Assembly: GCA_031426815.1 (NCBI GenBank)
Contig: JASJPG010000024.1
Coordinates: 1-64,000, forward strand
Reading direction: 5' to 3'
Length of the DNA stretch: 64,000 bases
From: PFJX01 sp031426815
Lineage (GTDB): Bacteria; Pseudomonadota; Gammaproteobacteria; Burkholderiales; Thiobacillaceae
Position numbers and translations under genes: made by a program. Shown one piece after another: positions 26,319 through 35,580 of this stretch; position 1 is the first letter of the stretch; every line of letters starts with the position of its first letter. The notes below the pieces were generated by a model that saw only the letters and a list, made by a program, of their open reading frames with translations, was not told where the DNA came from and did not search any database.

Positions 26319-26974
26319 CCTGTCAGTTCCTGCCAGCGCTCTCGGATGCTGCCGTCGAGTTCGCTGTAGGCGCTTTCAATACGGAAATCGCCCGGTTCCA
26401 TCTGTGCGTCTTCCGTGACTTTCCAGGATAGGTGGCCATGTTCGTGCATCAGCCAGTCGCGCACGACCCGGGCGCTGTCCGGGTGGGTGACGATCTTGTG
26501 ATGTCCGCTCAGGGTGGGCAGGGTTTTCAGCGCTTCGCCGATGGCGTCCAGGATCAGATCGGGTTTGATCTGAAGTGCGCTACGCAAGATCTGGCGCGCC
26601 ATGATGAGGGAGAGTTCGAGCACCTCGCGCGCGACTTCCTGATCTTGCCGTAGTTGGCCGCCTTCGAGTGCCGCCGCCAATGACTTCAATTCACCCAATT
26701 GGCGTTCGATTTCGGCCTGGCCGGCGGCGAGACCCGCTTTGCGGCCTTCATCCTGGCCCAGTTGATAACCTTCTTGCCAGGCTTCCTGGTGCAGGCGTTC
26801 GATTTCCTCTGCAGTCGGCAGCACCACATGCGGTTCGGGCGTAGGGGCTGGCGCTGGCGGCTCTTCGGCCGCATGCAGATGCTGCAGCGCGGCGGGAGCG
26901 GTCCCGTCGTCGAAAGCGGCCAGCTCCCAGCGTTGGTAAGCAGTGAGCTGTTCTTTGGGGATGACCTTGGACAT
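26285..26974 (-). CDS. fliH: Flagellar assembly protein FliH
   Basis: Regulator of the FliI ATPase and its stator-like link to the C-ring, 229 residues. It starts MSKVIPKEQLTAYQRWELAAF, which fits the betaproteobacterial FliH N-terminus (text given in part). The middle is a charged coiled coil with Gly-spaced repeats (GYQLGQDEGRKAGLAAGQ), and the C-terminal FliH/HrpE domain follows. It overlaps fliI by about 34 bases. Confidence 0.92.
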   Translation of the reverse strand: MSKVIPKEQLTAYQRWELAAFDDGTAPAALQHLHAAEEPPAPAPTPEPHVVLPTAEEIERLHQEAWQEGYQLGQDEGRKAGLAAGQAEIERQLGELKSLAAALEGGQLRQDQEVAREVLELSLIMARQILRSALQIKPDLILDAIGEALKTLPTLSGHHKIVTHPDSARVVRDWLMHEHGHLSWKVTEDAQMEPGDFRIESAYSELDGSIRERWQELTGCLGADSSWLI

Positions 26975-27028
26975 GGTCGGATGATAGGGCAGGGAGGCGA
27001 TGCGTGGCGGTTGGAGGCGATTGAAGTC

Positions 27029-28027
27029 TTAGCCGACCAGCGCTTCTTCGCCACCCTTGCCGCCCAGCACGATTTGGCCTTCGTCGACCAGCTTGCGCAC
27101 GACCTTGAGGATTTCCTTCTGTTCGGCCTCGACCTCGGACAGGCGTACGGCGCCTTTCGCTTCCAGGTCTTCCTTGAGCGCTTCGGCCGCGCGGCTGGAC
27201 ATGTTCTTGAAGATGAGGTCGCGGAGTTCCTGCGAGGTGCCTTTGAGAGCGACGATGAGGGTTTCCGATTGCACTTCGCGCAGCAGCAGTTGCACCGAGC
27301 GATCGTCCAGTTCGAGGATGTTGTCGAAGGTGAACATCTGGTCCTGGATCTTCTGGGCCAGATCGGCATCGTGTTCGCGGATGTTGGCCAGAACCGAGGC
27401 CTCGACCGCACCGCCCATGAAGTTGAGGATGTCGGCCGCCGCCTTGACGCCGCCGAGGGAGGTCTTTTTGGTGATCTCGCCGCCGGACAGCAACTGCGTC
27501 AACACTTCGTTGAGTTCGCGCATCGCCATCGGTTGCGCACCTTCCAGCGTCGCGATGCGCACCATGACGTCGTTGCGCAGTCGTTCCGGTAGCAGATTGA
27601 GGATTTCGCTGGCGTGATCGCGTTCCAGGTGAACCATGATGGTGGCGATGATCTGCGGGTGTTCGTTGCGGATCATTTCCGCCACGCTGGCCGAATCGAG
27701 CCACTTCAGACTTTCGATGCCGGCGCTTTCGTTGCCCTGCAGGATGCGGTCGATCAGGTGGGCGGCCTTGTCGTCGCCGAGCGCCTTCTTCAGCACGGAA
27801 CGAATGTATTCGTCCGAATCGGCCAGACTGACGCGGCCCTCGGTTTCATTGTGAAATTCGTTGAGGACCGCCTCGATGCCTTCGCGGCTGACATTGCCGA
27901 CGGCAGCCATCGCTGATCCGAGCTTCTGCACCTCTTTCGGGCCGAGAAACTTGAAGACTTCAGCCGCTTCGTCGTGGCCCAGCGCCAGCATCAGGATGGC
28001 GCTTTTTCTGACGCTTTCGTCGCTCAT
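27029..28027 (-). CDS. fliG: Flagellar motor switch protein FliG
   Basis: C-ring rotor protein, 332 residues, that interacts with the stator and with FliF. MSDESVRKSAILMLALGHDEA is the start (given in part), HPQIIATIMVHLE the middle EHPQ motif region, and FTFDNILELDDRSVQLLLREV the charged C-terminal torque helix. The ATG overlaps the fliF stop (ATGA), which decides the start over one 15 bases upstream. Confidence 0.96.
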   Translation of the reverse strand: MSDESVRKSAILMLALGHDEAAEVFKFLGPKEVQKLGSAMAAVGNVSREGIEAVLNEFHNETEGRVSLADSDEYIRSVLKKALGDDKAAHLIDRILQGNESAGIESLKWLDSASVAEMIRNEHPQIIATIMVHLERDHASEILNLLPERLRNDVMVRIATLEGAQPMAMRELNEVLTQLLSGGEITKKTSLGGVKAAADILNFMGGAVEASVLANIREHDADLAQKIQDQMFTFDNILELDDRSVQLLLREVQSETLIVALKGTSQELRDLIFKNMSSRAAEALKEDLEAKGAVRLSEVEAEQKEILKVVRKLVDEGQIVLGGKGGEEALVG

Positions 28028-29685
28028 TCCTTGGCCATCCATTCCTTGACGATGTCCGCCGTGACTTTGGGATCGCTTTTGGCAAAGCCACGCACCTTGG
28101 CGAGAATTTCGGCGTAGCTATCGGCTGGCGAAAGCACTTCACCTTCGCCCGCAATGCCGCCTTCGCCGTGCATGCCGGGATGATGCCCTTCGCCAGCCTC
28201 GCCCCCATCGGTCTTTTCAGGCGGTTTCACCATGTCGCGCAAGATCGGCCGCAGTACGCCGAACACCAGATAGAACGCCAAACCGAAGATCAGCAGATTC
28301 TTCAGCAAGGACTTGGCCATCGCGACGTTATCCGGATCTTTCCAGAGCGGAATGTCGAGTTCGGTCTTGCTGTCGGTGAAGGCGGCGTTGACCACGTTGA
28401 CGGTATCGCCGCGCTGCGGGTTGAATCCCATCGATTCCCTGACCAGATTGTTGATCTGGACCAGTTCGGCCGGGGCCAGCGGTGTTGGCTTGGCGACAAC
28501 GCCGGCGGCGTCCTTGCTGCCGGCCTTGTAATTGACCACGACGGCGACCGACAGGCGTTTGACCCGCCCAAGCGGTTCCTTGGTATGGCGGATGGTCTTG
28601 TCCAGCTCGAAGTTGACGGTGTTTTCCTTGCGGCTCGAATTGCCGCCTTGCGCCTGGCCGGTGCCGACATTGGCGCCGGCATTTGCGCCCGGTGCGGCAT
28701 TGAGCGGGGCGGTGGCCGGTCCGGGTGGCTGGTTGGTCAGCGCGCCGGGAACGCCTTGCGCCTGATTGCCGGCGTTGTTGATGTCTTCCACCGATTGCTG
28801 GCTGCGGATCGCCTGGGCATCCGGGGTCGGATTGGGTTTGTAGGATTCGCTGGTGGCTTCGGATTCGGAGAAATCGAGGTCGGCTCGTACTTCGGCTTTG
28901 ACGTTGCCATCGCCGACGATCGGCGAAACGATGGCCTCAATGCGCTGCGCGTAATAGCTCTCCATCTGCCGGATGTAATCCAGTTGGCTGGAGTTGAGGC
29001 CGTGCGAGGATTGGCTGTCCGACTTGCTGGTGAGCAGATTGCCGGCCTGATCAACCACGGTGACATTGTTGGGCGACAGTTCGGGCACGCTGCTTGAAAC
29101 CAGGTGCACGATGGATTGGACCTGGCCCGGGTCGAGCGTGCGACCGGGGTACAGGTTGACGAGGACCGAAGCCGACGGCATCTGCTTGTCGCGGATGAAC
29201 ACGGAGGGCTTTGGAATCGCCAGATGCACGCGCGCCGATTCGACCGGCGAGAGCGCCTGCACGGTGCGGGCAAGTTCGCCTTCCATGCCGCGCTGGAAAG
29301 CGACCTGTTCCTGAAACTGGGTCATCCCCAGTCGCGGCGTATCCATCAACTCGAAGCCGACCGCGCCGCCCTTGGGCAGGCCTTGCGCCGCCAGCTTGAA
29401 GCGCAGGTCGTAAACCTGTTCGGACGGAACCAGCAATGTCCCGTTGGCCTCGGTTTTGTAAGGCGCATTCATTTGCTGCAGGACGGTGGTGATCGTGCCG
29501 GCGTCTTTTTCCGTCAGATTGGAAAAGAGTACTTTGTAATCAGGCGTGCTGGACCACAGGAGTAATCCCACGATAACCGCAATCGACGCTGCCAGCGCCG
29601 CCGCCAGGCCCATTTTGCGGGGGGCGGGGAGCTCGTTGAAGCGTAAGGCGAAATTGGAAAGTAACTGCTGAGGCTGTGCGGCCAT
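28024..29685 (-). CDS. fliF: Flagellar MS-ring protein FliF
   Basis: Inner-membrane MS-ring protein of 553 residues. One membrane helix lies near residues 27-46 (LAAALAASIAVIVGLLLW) and another near 450-470. Between them is the YscJ/FliF ring-building domain (ARVHLAIPKPSVF, ASVLVNLYPG). A low-complexity Gly/Ala/Asn-rich linker at about 300-355 precedes the C-terminal domain. The end is the FliG-binding cytoplasmic tail. Confidence 0.96.
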   Translation of the reverse strand: MAAQPQQLLSNFALRFNELPAPRKMGLAAALAASIAVIVGLLLWSSTPDYKVLFSNLTEKDAGTITTVLQQMNAPYKTEANGTLLVPSEQVYDLRFKLAAQGLPKGGAVGFELMDTPRLGMTQFQEQVAFQRGMEGELARTVQALSPVESARVHLAIPKPSVFIRDKQMPSASVLVNLYPGRTLDPGQVQSIVHLVSSSVPELSPNNVTVVDQAGNLLTSKSDSQSSHGLNSSQLDYIRQMESYYAQRIEAIVSPIVGDGNVKAEVRADLDFSESEATSESYKPNPTPDAQAIRSQQSVEDINNAGNQAQGVPGALTNQPPGPATAPLNAAPGANAGANVGTGQAQGGNSSRKENTVNFELDKTIRHTKEPLGRVKRLSVAVVVNYKAGSKDAAGVVAKPTPLAPAELVQINNLVRESMGFNPQRGDTVNVVNAAFTDSKTELDIPLWKDPDNVAMAKSLLKNLLIFGLAFYLVFGVLRPILRDMVKPPEKTDGGEAGEGHHPGMHGEGGIAGEGEVLSPADSYAEILAKVRGFAKSDPKVTADIVKEWMAKE

Positions 29686-29702
29686 CCGTCAATCGTGCCT
29701 GA

Positions 29703-30017
29703 TCAGACCTGCATGTTCATGACTTCTTGATACGCAGTCACCAGCTTGTTGCGTACCTGAACCATGGTCTGAAAGGACAGACTGGCTTTCTGCAGCGACA
29801 GAACCACGTCCTGCAGGTTGACTTCGGGATCGCCCGTTTCGAATTGACGGGACAGTTGCTTGGCATCCATCTGAGCGCCATTGACTTCGTCAATCGCGGA
29901 TTTGAGCATGCTTGCGAAGTCGCCCGACGACGCAGACTCAGCCAGTGGCGTGGGTGCAACCGCCGCTTGAGCCGCTACGGCACGGAGCTGGTTCACCATC
30001 AGATCGATATTGCTCAT
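29703..30017 (-). CDS. fliE: Flagellar hook-basal body protein FliE
   Basis: A 104-residue rod/MS-ring adaptor secreted early by the flagellar export gate. The C-terminal half (SLQKASLSFQTMVQVRNKLVTAYQEVMNMQV, cited in part) is the FliE signature. Shine-Dalgarno GGAGGCAAG precedes the ATG. It lies 21 bases after the sigma-54 regulator gene, so all seven genes from the kinase to fliI probably form one operon. Confidence 0.95.
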   Translation of the reverse strand: MSNIDLMVNQLRAVAAQAAVAPTPLAESASSGDFASMLKSAIDEVNGAQMDAKQLSRQFETGDPEVNLQDVVLSLQKASLSFQTMVQVRNKLVTAYQEVMNMQV

Positions 30018-30038
30018 CGTCTTGCCTCCTGCGACTGA

Positions 30039-31395
<1,357 letters not shown>

Positions 31396-31403
<8 letters not shown>

Positions 31404-32253
31404 CGGGCTGTCCTTGCCCCGCGAATGGCAGGAAGAGCGTGAAGATGCTGCCGCCGCCGTCTCTAGGCGACCATTCCACCCAGCCGCCATGCGCTTCGGC
31501 GACTTGCCGGACGATGGCCAGACCGAGTCCGCTGCCTTCGCCGCGTGTCGTGAAGAAGGGTTCGAACAACCGCTCGCGCACGTCTTCCGCGATGCCGATG
31601 CCGGCGTCGCTCACCTGGAACGAGGCGAACGGGCTGCCGAATCCAGCTACTGTCAATTCGACCGAGTCTCCCGCGGCAGAAGCTTGCAGCGCGTTTTCGA
31701 TCAGGTTGATCAGCGCGCCCGAGATGGCCTGGCGATCGCCGGACAACTGCAGTTCCGGATCAATCTCGGCCAGATGCAAAGCGACGTTCCTGACTGCCGC
31801 ATGGGGTTCGAGGGTGTGGGCGATTTCTTCGATCAGAGCGGCCAGCGGAAATGGTGTCGAAATCAGGCGGGCGCCCTTCACGAACAGCAGCATGTCCTGG
31901 ATCAGTCGTTCCAGATAGTGCAGACGCGAGCGGGTCCTTTCCGCAAAGCGGATGCGGTCGACGTCACTCAGTTGCGGGCGCGTGAGGTGCCCGGTGTACA
32001 GTAGTGCGGTCGCCAGCGGCGTGCGCAACTGATGGGCGACCTGGGCTGCCATTTCCCCCAGGGCGGAGAGGCGCTCGCGACGGGCCAGCTCGCCGTTGGC
32101 GGCAGCGAGTTCACTGGTCAGGCGGGCGACCTGGCCCTGCAGTTCCAGATAGGCGCCGGCGAGTTTCTCTGAGGTTTCGCTGAACAGTGCAAACGCTTGC
32201 CGCAGTTCCGCGTCCTCGGGAGTGGGAGAAGTCATGGCAGAGTGAGAGGACAT
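31396..32253 (-). CDS. Cytoplasmic sensor histidine kinase, FlrB/FleS type
   Basis: A 285-residue kinase without any membrane segment. A coiled-coil N-terminus (20-60) leads to the dimerisation and phosphoacceptor helix (AAQVAHQLRTPLATAL, His74) and an ATPase domain with N-box NLIENALQAS, G1 DAGIGI and G2 GEGSGLGLAIV. Soluble kinases of this size in flagellar clusters pair with FlrC-like regulators. Start uncertain: ATG codons at 32253 and 32235 both lack a clear Shine-Dalgarno. Confidence 0.9.
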
Positions 32254-32281
32254 CGGTAATGCATATTAAACCATCGCCCCC

Positions 32282-32308
32282 TAAAGTTTTTTTGTGGGTT
32301 GCCGATGT
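32282..32308 (+). promoter_or_regulatory. FliA (sigma-28) promoter for the che genes
   Basis: TAAAGTTT (32282-32289), an 11-base spacer and GCCGATGT (32301-32308). The -35 is a perfect match to the enterobacterial flagellar consensus, the spacer is exact and the -10 matches 6 of 8 positions of GCCGATAA. It lies 60 bases upstream of the first cheV and points toward it. Confidence 0.78.
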
Positions 32309-32367
32309 GATGCCTGACGAAACCCGGCGGCTTGATGGAATGGGCCGCGTGAACAACAGAGGTAACC

Positions 32368-33309
32368 ATGTCGGATTTGCTTAGACGTATTGATGCGCGC
32401 ACCAAGCTCGCGGGTGCGAACAAGCTGGAGATTTTGCTCTTTACGTTGGGTTTGGATGTCAGCACCAGCCGCAAGGAGACCTTTGGCATCAATGTTTTCA
32501 AGGTGCGCGAGGTGATGCGTATTCCCGAGATCACGCGTGCACCGGACATGCCCGCTGCGGTGGAGGGCATGGTCAGTTTGCGGGGCGTGTTGGTGCCCGT
32601 CGTCGATCTGGCCAAATACATCGGCATTGCCACCGATGTGCCGCCGGCGATCATGATCGTGACCGAATATAACGGCCACACGCAGGGTTTCCTGGTCGGC
32701 GAGGTGGATACCATCCTGCGCCTGGATTGGTCCGAAATGAAGGTGCCGCCGAGCATGCTTACCGCCCGCATGGGTGGTTTGGTGACTGCGGTGACCGAAT
32801 TGAAGGACACACGCTTGGTGATGATGCTGGACGTTGAGAAAATTCTGGCCGATACCTCGCAAATCGATGACAGCCATTTGTTCGCCAGTCTGTCCCCGCT
32901 TGATAAGCCGGGCCGCACGGTGTTCTTCGCCGATGATTCATCGGTTGCGCGCAAGCAGATCGAACGCACGCTGGAAGCCCTCAATGTCAATGGCATCAGT
33001 ACTATCAACGGTCGCCAGGGTTGGGACGAATTGCAGAAAATCGCCGCCCAGGCCGAGATCGCCGGCAGGCCGGTTTCCGATTTCGTGCAACTGGTGTTGA
33101 CCGATGTGGAAATGCCGGAAATGGATGGCTACGTGTTGACCAAGAACATCAAATCCGATCCCCGTTTTGTCGGTATCCCGGTTCTGATGCACTCCTCGCT
33201 TTCGTCGGATGCAAACAAACAGCTCGGCCTCTCGGTCGGCGTTGACGAGTACGTGCCGAAATTCGAGCCGCACCGCCTGGCGGAAGTGTTGAACCGCCTG
33301 CTCAAATAA
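32368..33309 (+). CDS. cheV: Chemotaxis coupling protein CheV (first copy)
   Basis: A CheW-receiver fusion of 313 residues. The N-terminal CheW domain (15-165) includes FGINVFKVREVMRIPEIT and a GMVSLRGVLVPVVDL strand. The receiver domain (from about 185) has FADDSS, the phosphorylated Asp in LVLTDVEMPEMDG and a C-terminal VPKFEP Lys. CheV couples receptors to CheA and adapts through its own phosphorylation. It heads the che run behind the sigma-28 promoter and is followed 15 bases on by a paralogue. Confidence 0.95.
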   Translation: MSDLLRRIDARTKLAGANKLEILLFTLGLDVSTSRKETFGINVFKVREVMRIPEITRAPDMPAAVEGMVSLRGVLVPVVDLAKYIGIATDVPPAIMIVTEYNGHTQGFLVGEVDTILRLDWSEMKVPPSMLTARMGGLVTAVTELKDTRLVMMLDVEKILADTSQIDDSHLFASLSPLDKPGRTVFFADDSSVARKQIERTLEALNVNGISTINGRQGWDELQKIAAQAEIAGRPVSDFVQLVLTDVEMPEMDGYVLTKNIKSDPRFVGIPVLMHSSLSSDANKQLGLSVGVDEYVPKFEPHRLAEVLNRLLK

Positions 33310-33324
33310 GGGGAGTGAGACTCC

Positions 33325-34269
33325 ATGTCGATGAATGCTTTAGAACCCAACAAGTTGCTGGATGCCGTGGACGGCCGCACCAAGCTGGCCGGCTCCAACA
33401 AGATGGAATTGCTGCTGTTTTCCCTGGGCACGCATGAGACGTTCGGCATCAATGTGTTCAAGGTGCGCGAGGTTTCGCCGACACCGCCGATCACACTGAC
33501 CCCGAATATGCCGGTGGGGGTCGAGGGCGTGATTTCCTTGCGCGGCAGCATTATTCCGGTCATCTCCCTGGCGCACTTCATCAAGCTGGAAGACGCCCCT
33601 CAAGGCGTCGGCGAGACCATGATCGTGACCGAGTTCTCGCGCCATACCCAGGGCTTTCTGGTGCAGGACGTCGACCGCATCATTCGTGTCGACTGGGACA
33701 AGGTAAAGCCACCGGAAAATATGCTGGCAGGGCAGGATGGCATGATCACGGCAATCACCGAACTGGACGATGGCCGCCTGATTTCCATTCTGGATGTGGA
33801 GCGTGTGCTGGTCGAGGTGCTCGGCGAAAAGCCGATGCCGGCACTCCCCCAGATCGAGGCCGGGCGTGAGGCGACAGTGTTTTTTGCGGACGATTCCGCC
33901 GTTGCGCGCAAGGAGATCGTCTCCGTGCTGGACAAGCTCGGCATGAAATATATCCAGTCCAACGATGGGCTGGAGGCGTGGACCAAACTGACCGGCATGG
34001 CGAATCGCGCGGGGTCGGAGCGGATGCCGCTGAAGAACCAGATTCAACTGATTCTGGTCGATGCCGAAATGCCGGAAATGGATGGCTATGTTCTGACGCG
34101 AAATATCAAATCCGACAGCCGTTTTGCCGGTATTCCGGTCGTCATGCACTCGTCGCTTTCTTCGGACGCCAATCGAACGATGGGGCAGAAAGTCGGCGTC
34201 GATGCCTACGTGGCCAAATTCGATCCGGCTGTGCTGGCGGATACTTTGCTCGCCTTCCTTAGACGTTGA
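33325..34269 (+). CDS. cheV: Chemotaxis coupling protein CheV (second copy)
   Basis: A 314-residue paralogue of the preceding gene with the same CheW plus receiver layout. FGINVFKVREVSPTPPIT and GVISLRGSIIPVISL mark the CheW part; FADDSAVARKEI, LILVDAEMPEMDG and VAKFDP mark the receiver. Both copies keep the acidic pocket, the Asp and the Lys. Tandem divergent CheV copies suggest different receptor partners. Confidence 0.94.
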   Translation: MSMNALEPNKLLDAVDGRTKLAGSNKMELLLFSLGTHETFGINVFKVREVSPTPPITLTPNMPVGVEGVISLRGSIIPVISLAHFIKLEDAPQGVGETMIVTEFSRHTQGFLVQDVDRIIRVDWDKVKPPENMLAGQDGMITAITELDDGRLISILDVERVLVEVLGEKPMPALPQIEAGREATVFFADDSAVARKEIVSVLDKLGMKYIQSNDGLEAWTKLTGMANRAGSERMPLKNQIQLILVDAEMPEMDGYVLTRNIKSDSRFAGIPVVMHSSLSSDANRTMGQKVGVDAYVAKFDPAVLADTLLAFLRR

Positions 34270-34316
34270 GACGCGTGGTTACAATGCCGCGATTGCCGGA
34301 TAGATAAGGATCCCTG

Positions 34317-34706
34317 ATGGCTGATAAGAACTTGAAAATTTTGGTGGTGGACGATTTCTCCACCATGCGCAGAATTGTGCGCAATTTGCTCAAGGAGTTG
34401 GGTTACACCAACGTCGACGAAGCCGAGGATGGTGTCGTTGCTCTGCAGAAACTGAAAGGGAGCAATTTTCAGTTTGTCGTGACCGACTGGAATATGCCCA
34501 ATATGACCGGTATCGAACTGCTCCGGGCGATACGCGCCGATGTGGCGCTCAAAGTGCTGCCAGTGCTGATGATCACGGCCGAGGCAAAGAAGGAAAACAT
34601 TATCGAAGCAGCTCAGAGCGGCGCTTCGGGATACATCGTCAAACCGTTCACTGCCGGTACGCTCGAAGAAAAATTGAACAAGATCTTCGAAAAGTTCGGA
34701 ATGTGA
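34317..34706 (+). CDS. cheY: Chemotaxis response regulator CheY
   Basis: A single-domain receiver of 129 residues, the diffusible signal that binds FliM. Asp12-Asp13 (VVDDFSTMRRIVRNLL), the phosphorylated Asp57 (VVTDWNMPNMTG), Thr/Ser (MITAEA) and Lys109 (YIVKPFT) are all in place. It is almost identical in layout to enterobacterial CheY. It lies 28 bases before cheZ. Confidence 0.97.
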   Translation: MADKNLKILVVDDFSTMRRIVRNLLKELGYTNVDEAEDGVVALQKLKGSNFQFVVTDWNMPNMTGIELLRAIRADVALKVLPVLMITAEAKKENIIEAAQSGASGYIVKPFTAGTLEEKLNKIFEKFGM

Positions 34707-34734
34707 GCCGGGCCAACTACACCAAGGAAACAAG

Positions 34735-35517
34735 ATGAGCGGCGACTCCCCAGACCTGGAAGCCCTGTTCGACAGTATTGCTTTTACCCCGGAGCCAGAA
34801 CCGGAAAAGCCCGCGCCCAAAGCGGAACGTAGCGATACCCCGGAACTGGAAAGCTTGTTCGACAGTATTTCGCATGCGATGGCGCATGAGGGTGGCGAAA
34901 CCGATGGCGAGTGTTCGGAGCGCGTGTTCTCGCAATTGGGCCAGATGACGCGTGGATTGCACAACTTGCTGCGCGAACTGGGCTACGACAAGGCGCTCGA
35001 GAAGGTCGCCAATGCAATGCCCGATAACCGGGATCGCCTCAATTACATTTCTGCCATGACTGCACAGGCGGCGGAGCGAACGCTGAACGCGGCCGAAGCC
35101 GCGCAGCCGTTGCAAAACCATCTCGGTGGCACGGCCAAGGATCTGTCCGGAAAATGGGACAAATTGTTTGCCAAGCAGCTGGGCGTGGCCGAATTCAAGG
35201 ACCTGGTCCGCGATACACGCGGTTACCTGGCCGATGTGCCGCAACGTACCGAAGCGACCAATGCGCAGTTGATGGAAATCATCATGGCGCAGGATTTCCA
35301 GGATTTGACCGGCCAAGTCATCAAGAAGGTGCTCGAAGCGGCCCAGAATCTGGAAACCCAGCTTCTTGCCCTGCTGATCGAGGCGACGCCGGAAGATAAA
35401 CGCCAAGCCGTGGATCCGGGCTTGCTCAACGGCCCGGTCATCAATGCGGCCGGTCGTAGCGATGTGGTGACTAGCCAGGAACAGGTCGACGACTTGCTGG
35501 AAAGCCTGGGATTTTGA
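34735..35517 (+). CDS. cheZ: Chemotaxis phosphatase CheZ
   Basis: A CheY-P phosphatase of 260 residues. The long helical hairpin is followed by the catalytic motif MAQDFQDLTGQVIKK, with the attacking Gln. The end is QEQVDDLLESLGF, the C-terminal CheY-binding peptide. The N-terminus holds two copies of a related peptide, SPDLEALFDSIAF (5-17) and TPELESLFDSISH (35-47), separated by a Pro/Glu/Lys linker. They look like the C-terminal peptide and may be extra docking sites. Confidence 0.95.
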   Translation: MSGDSPDLEALFDSIAFTPEPEPEKPAPKAERSDTPELESLFDSISHAMAHEGGETDGECSERVFSQLGQMTRGLHNLLRELGYDKALEKVANAMPDNRDRLNYISAMTAQAAERTLNAAEAAQPLQNHLGGTAKDLSGKWDKLFAKQLGVAEFKDLVRDTRGYLADVPQRTEATNAQLMEIIMAQDFQDLTGQVIKKVLEAAQNLETQLLALLIEATPEDKRQAVDPGLLNGPVINAAGRSDVVTSQEQVDDLLESLGF

Positions 35518-35580
35518 TGGCGGGATGTGCATGTCGGCGAGTTTCGCCACATACCGCTTCCCCCTCTGAAGGAGTGATAA

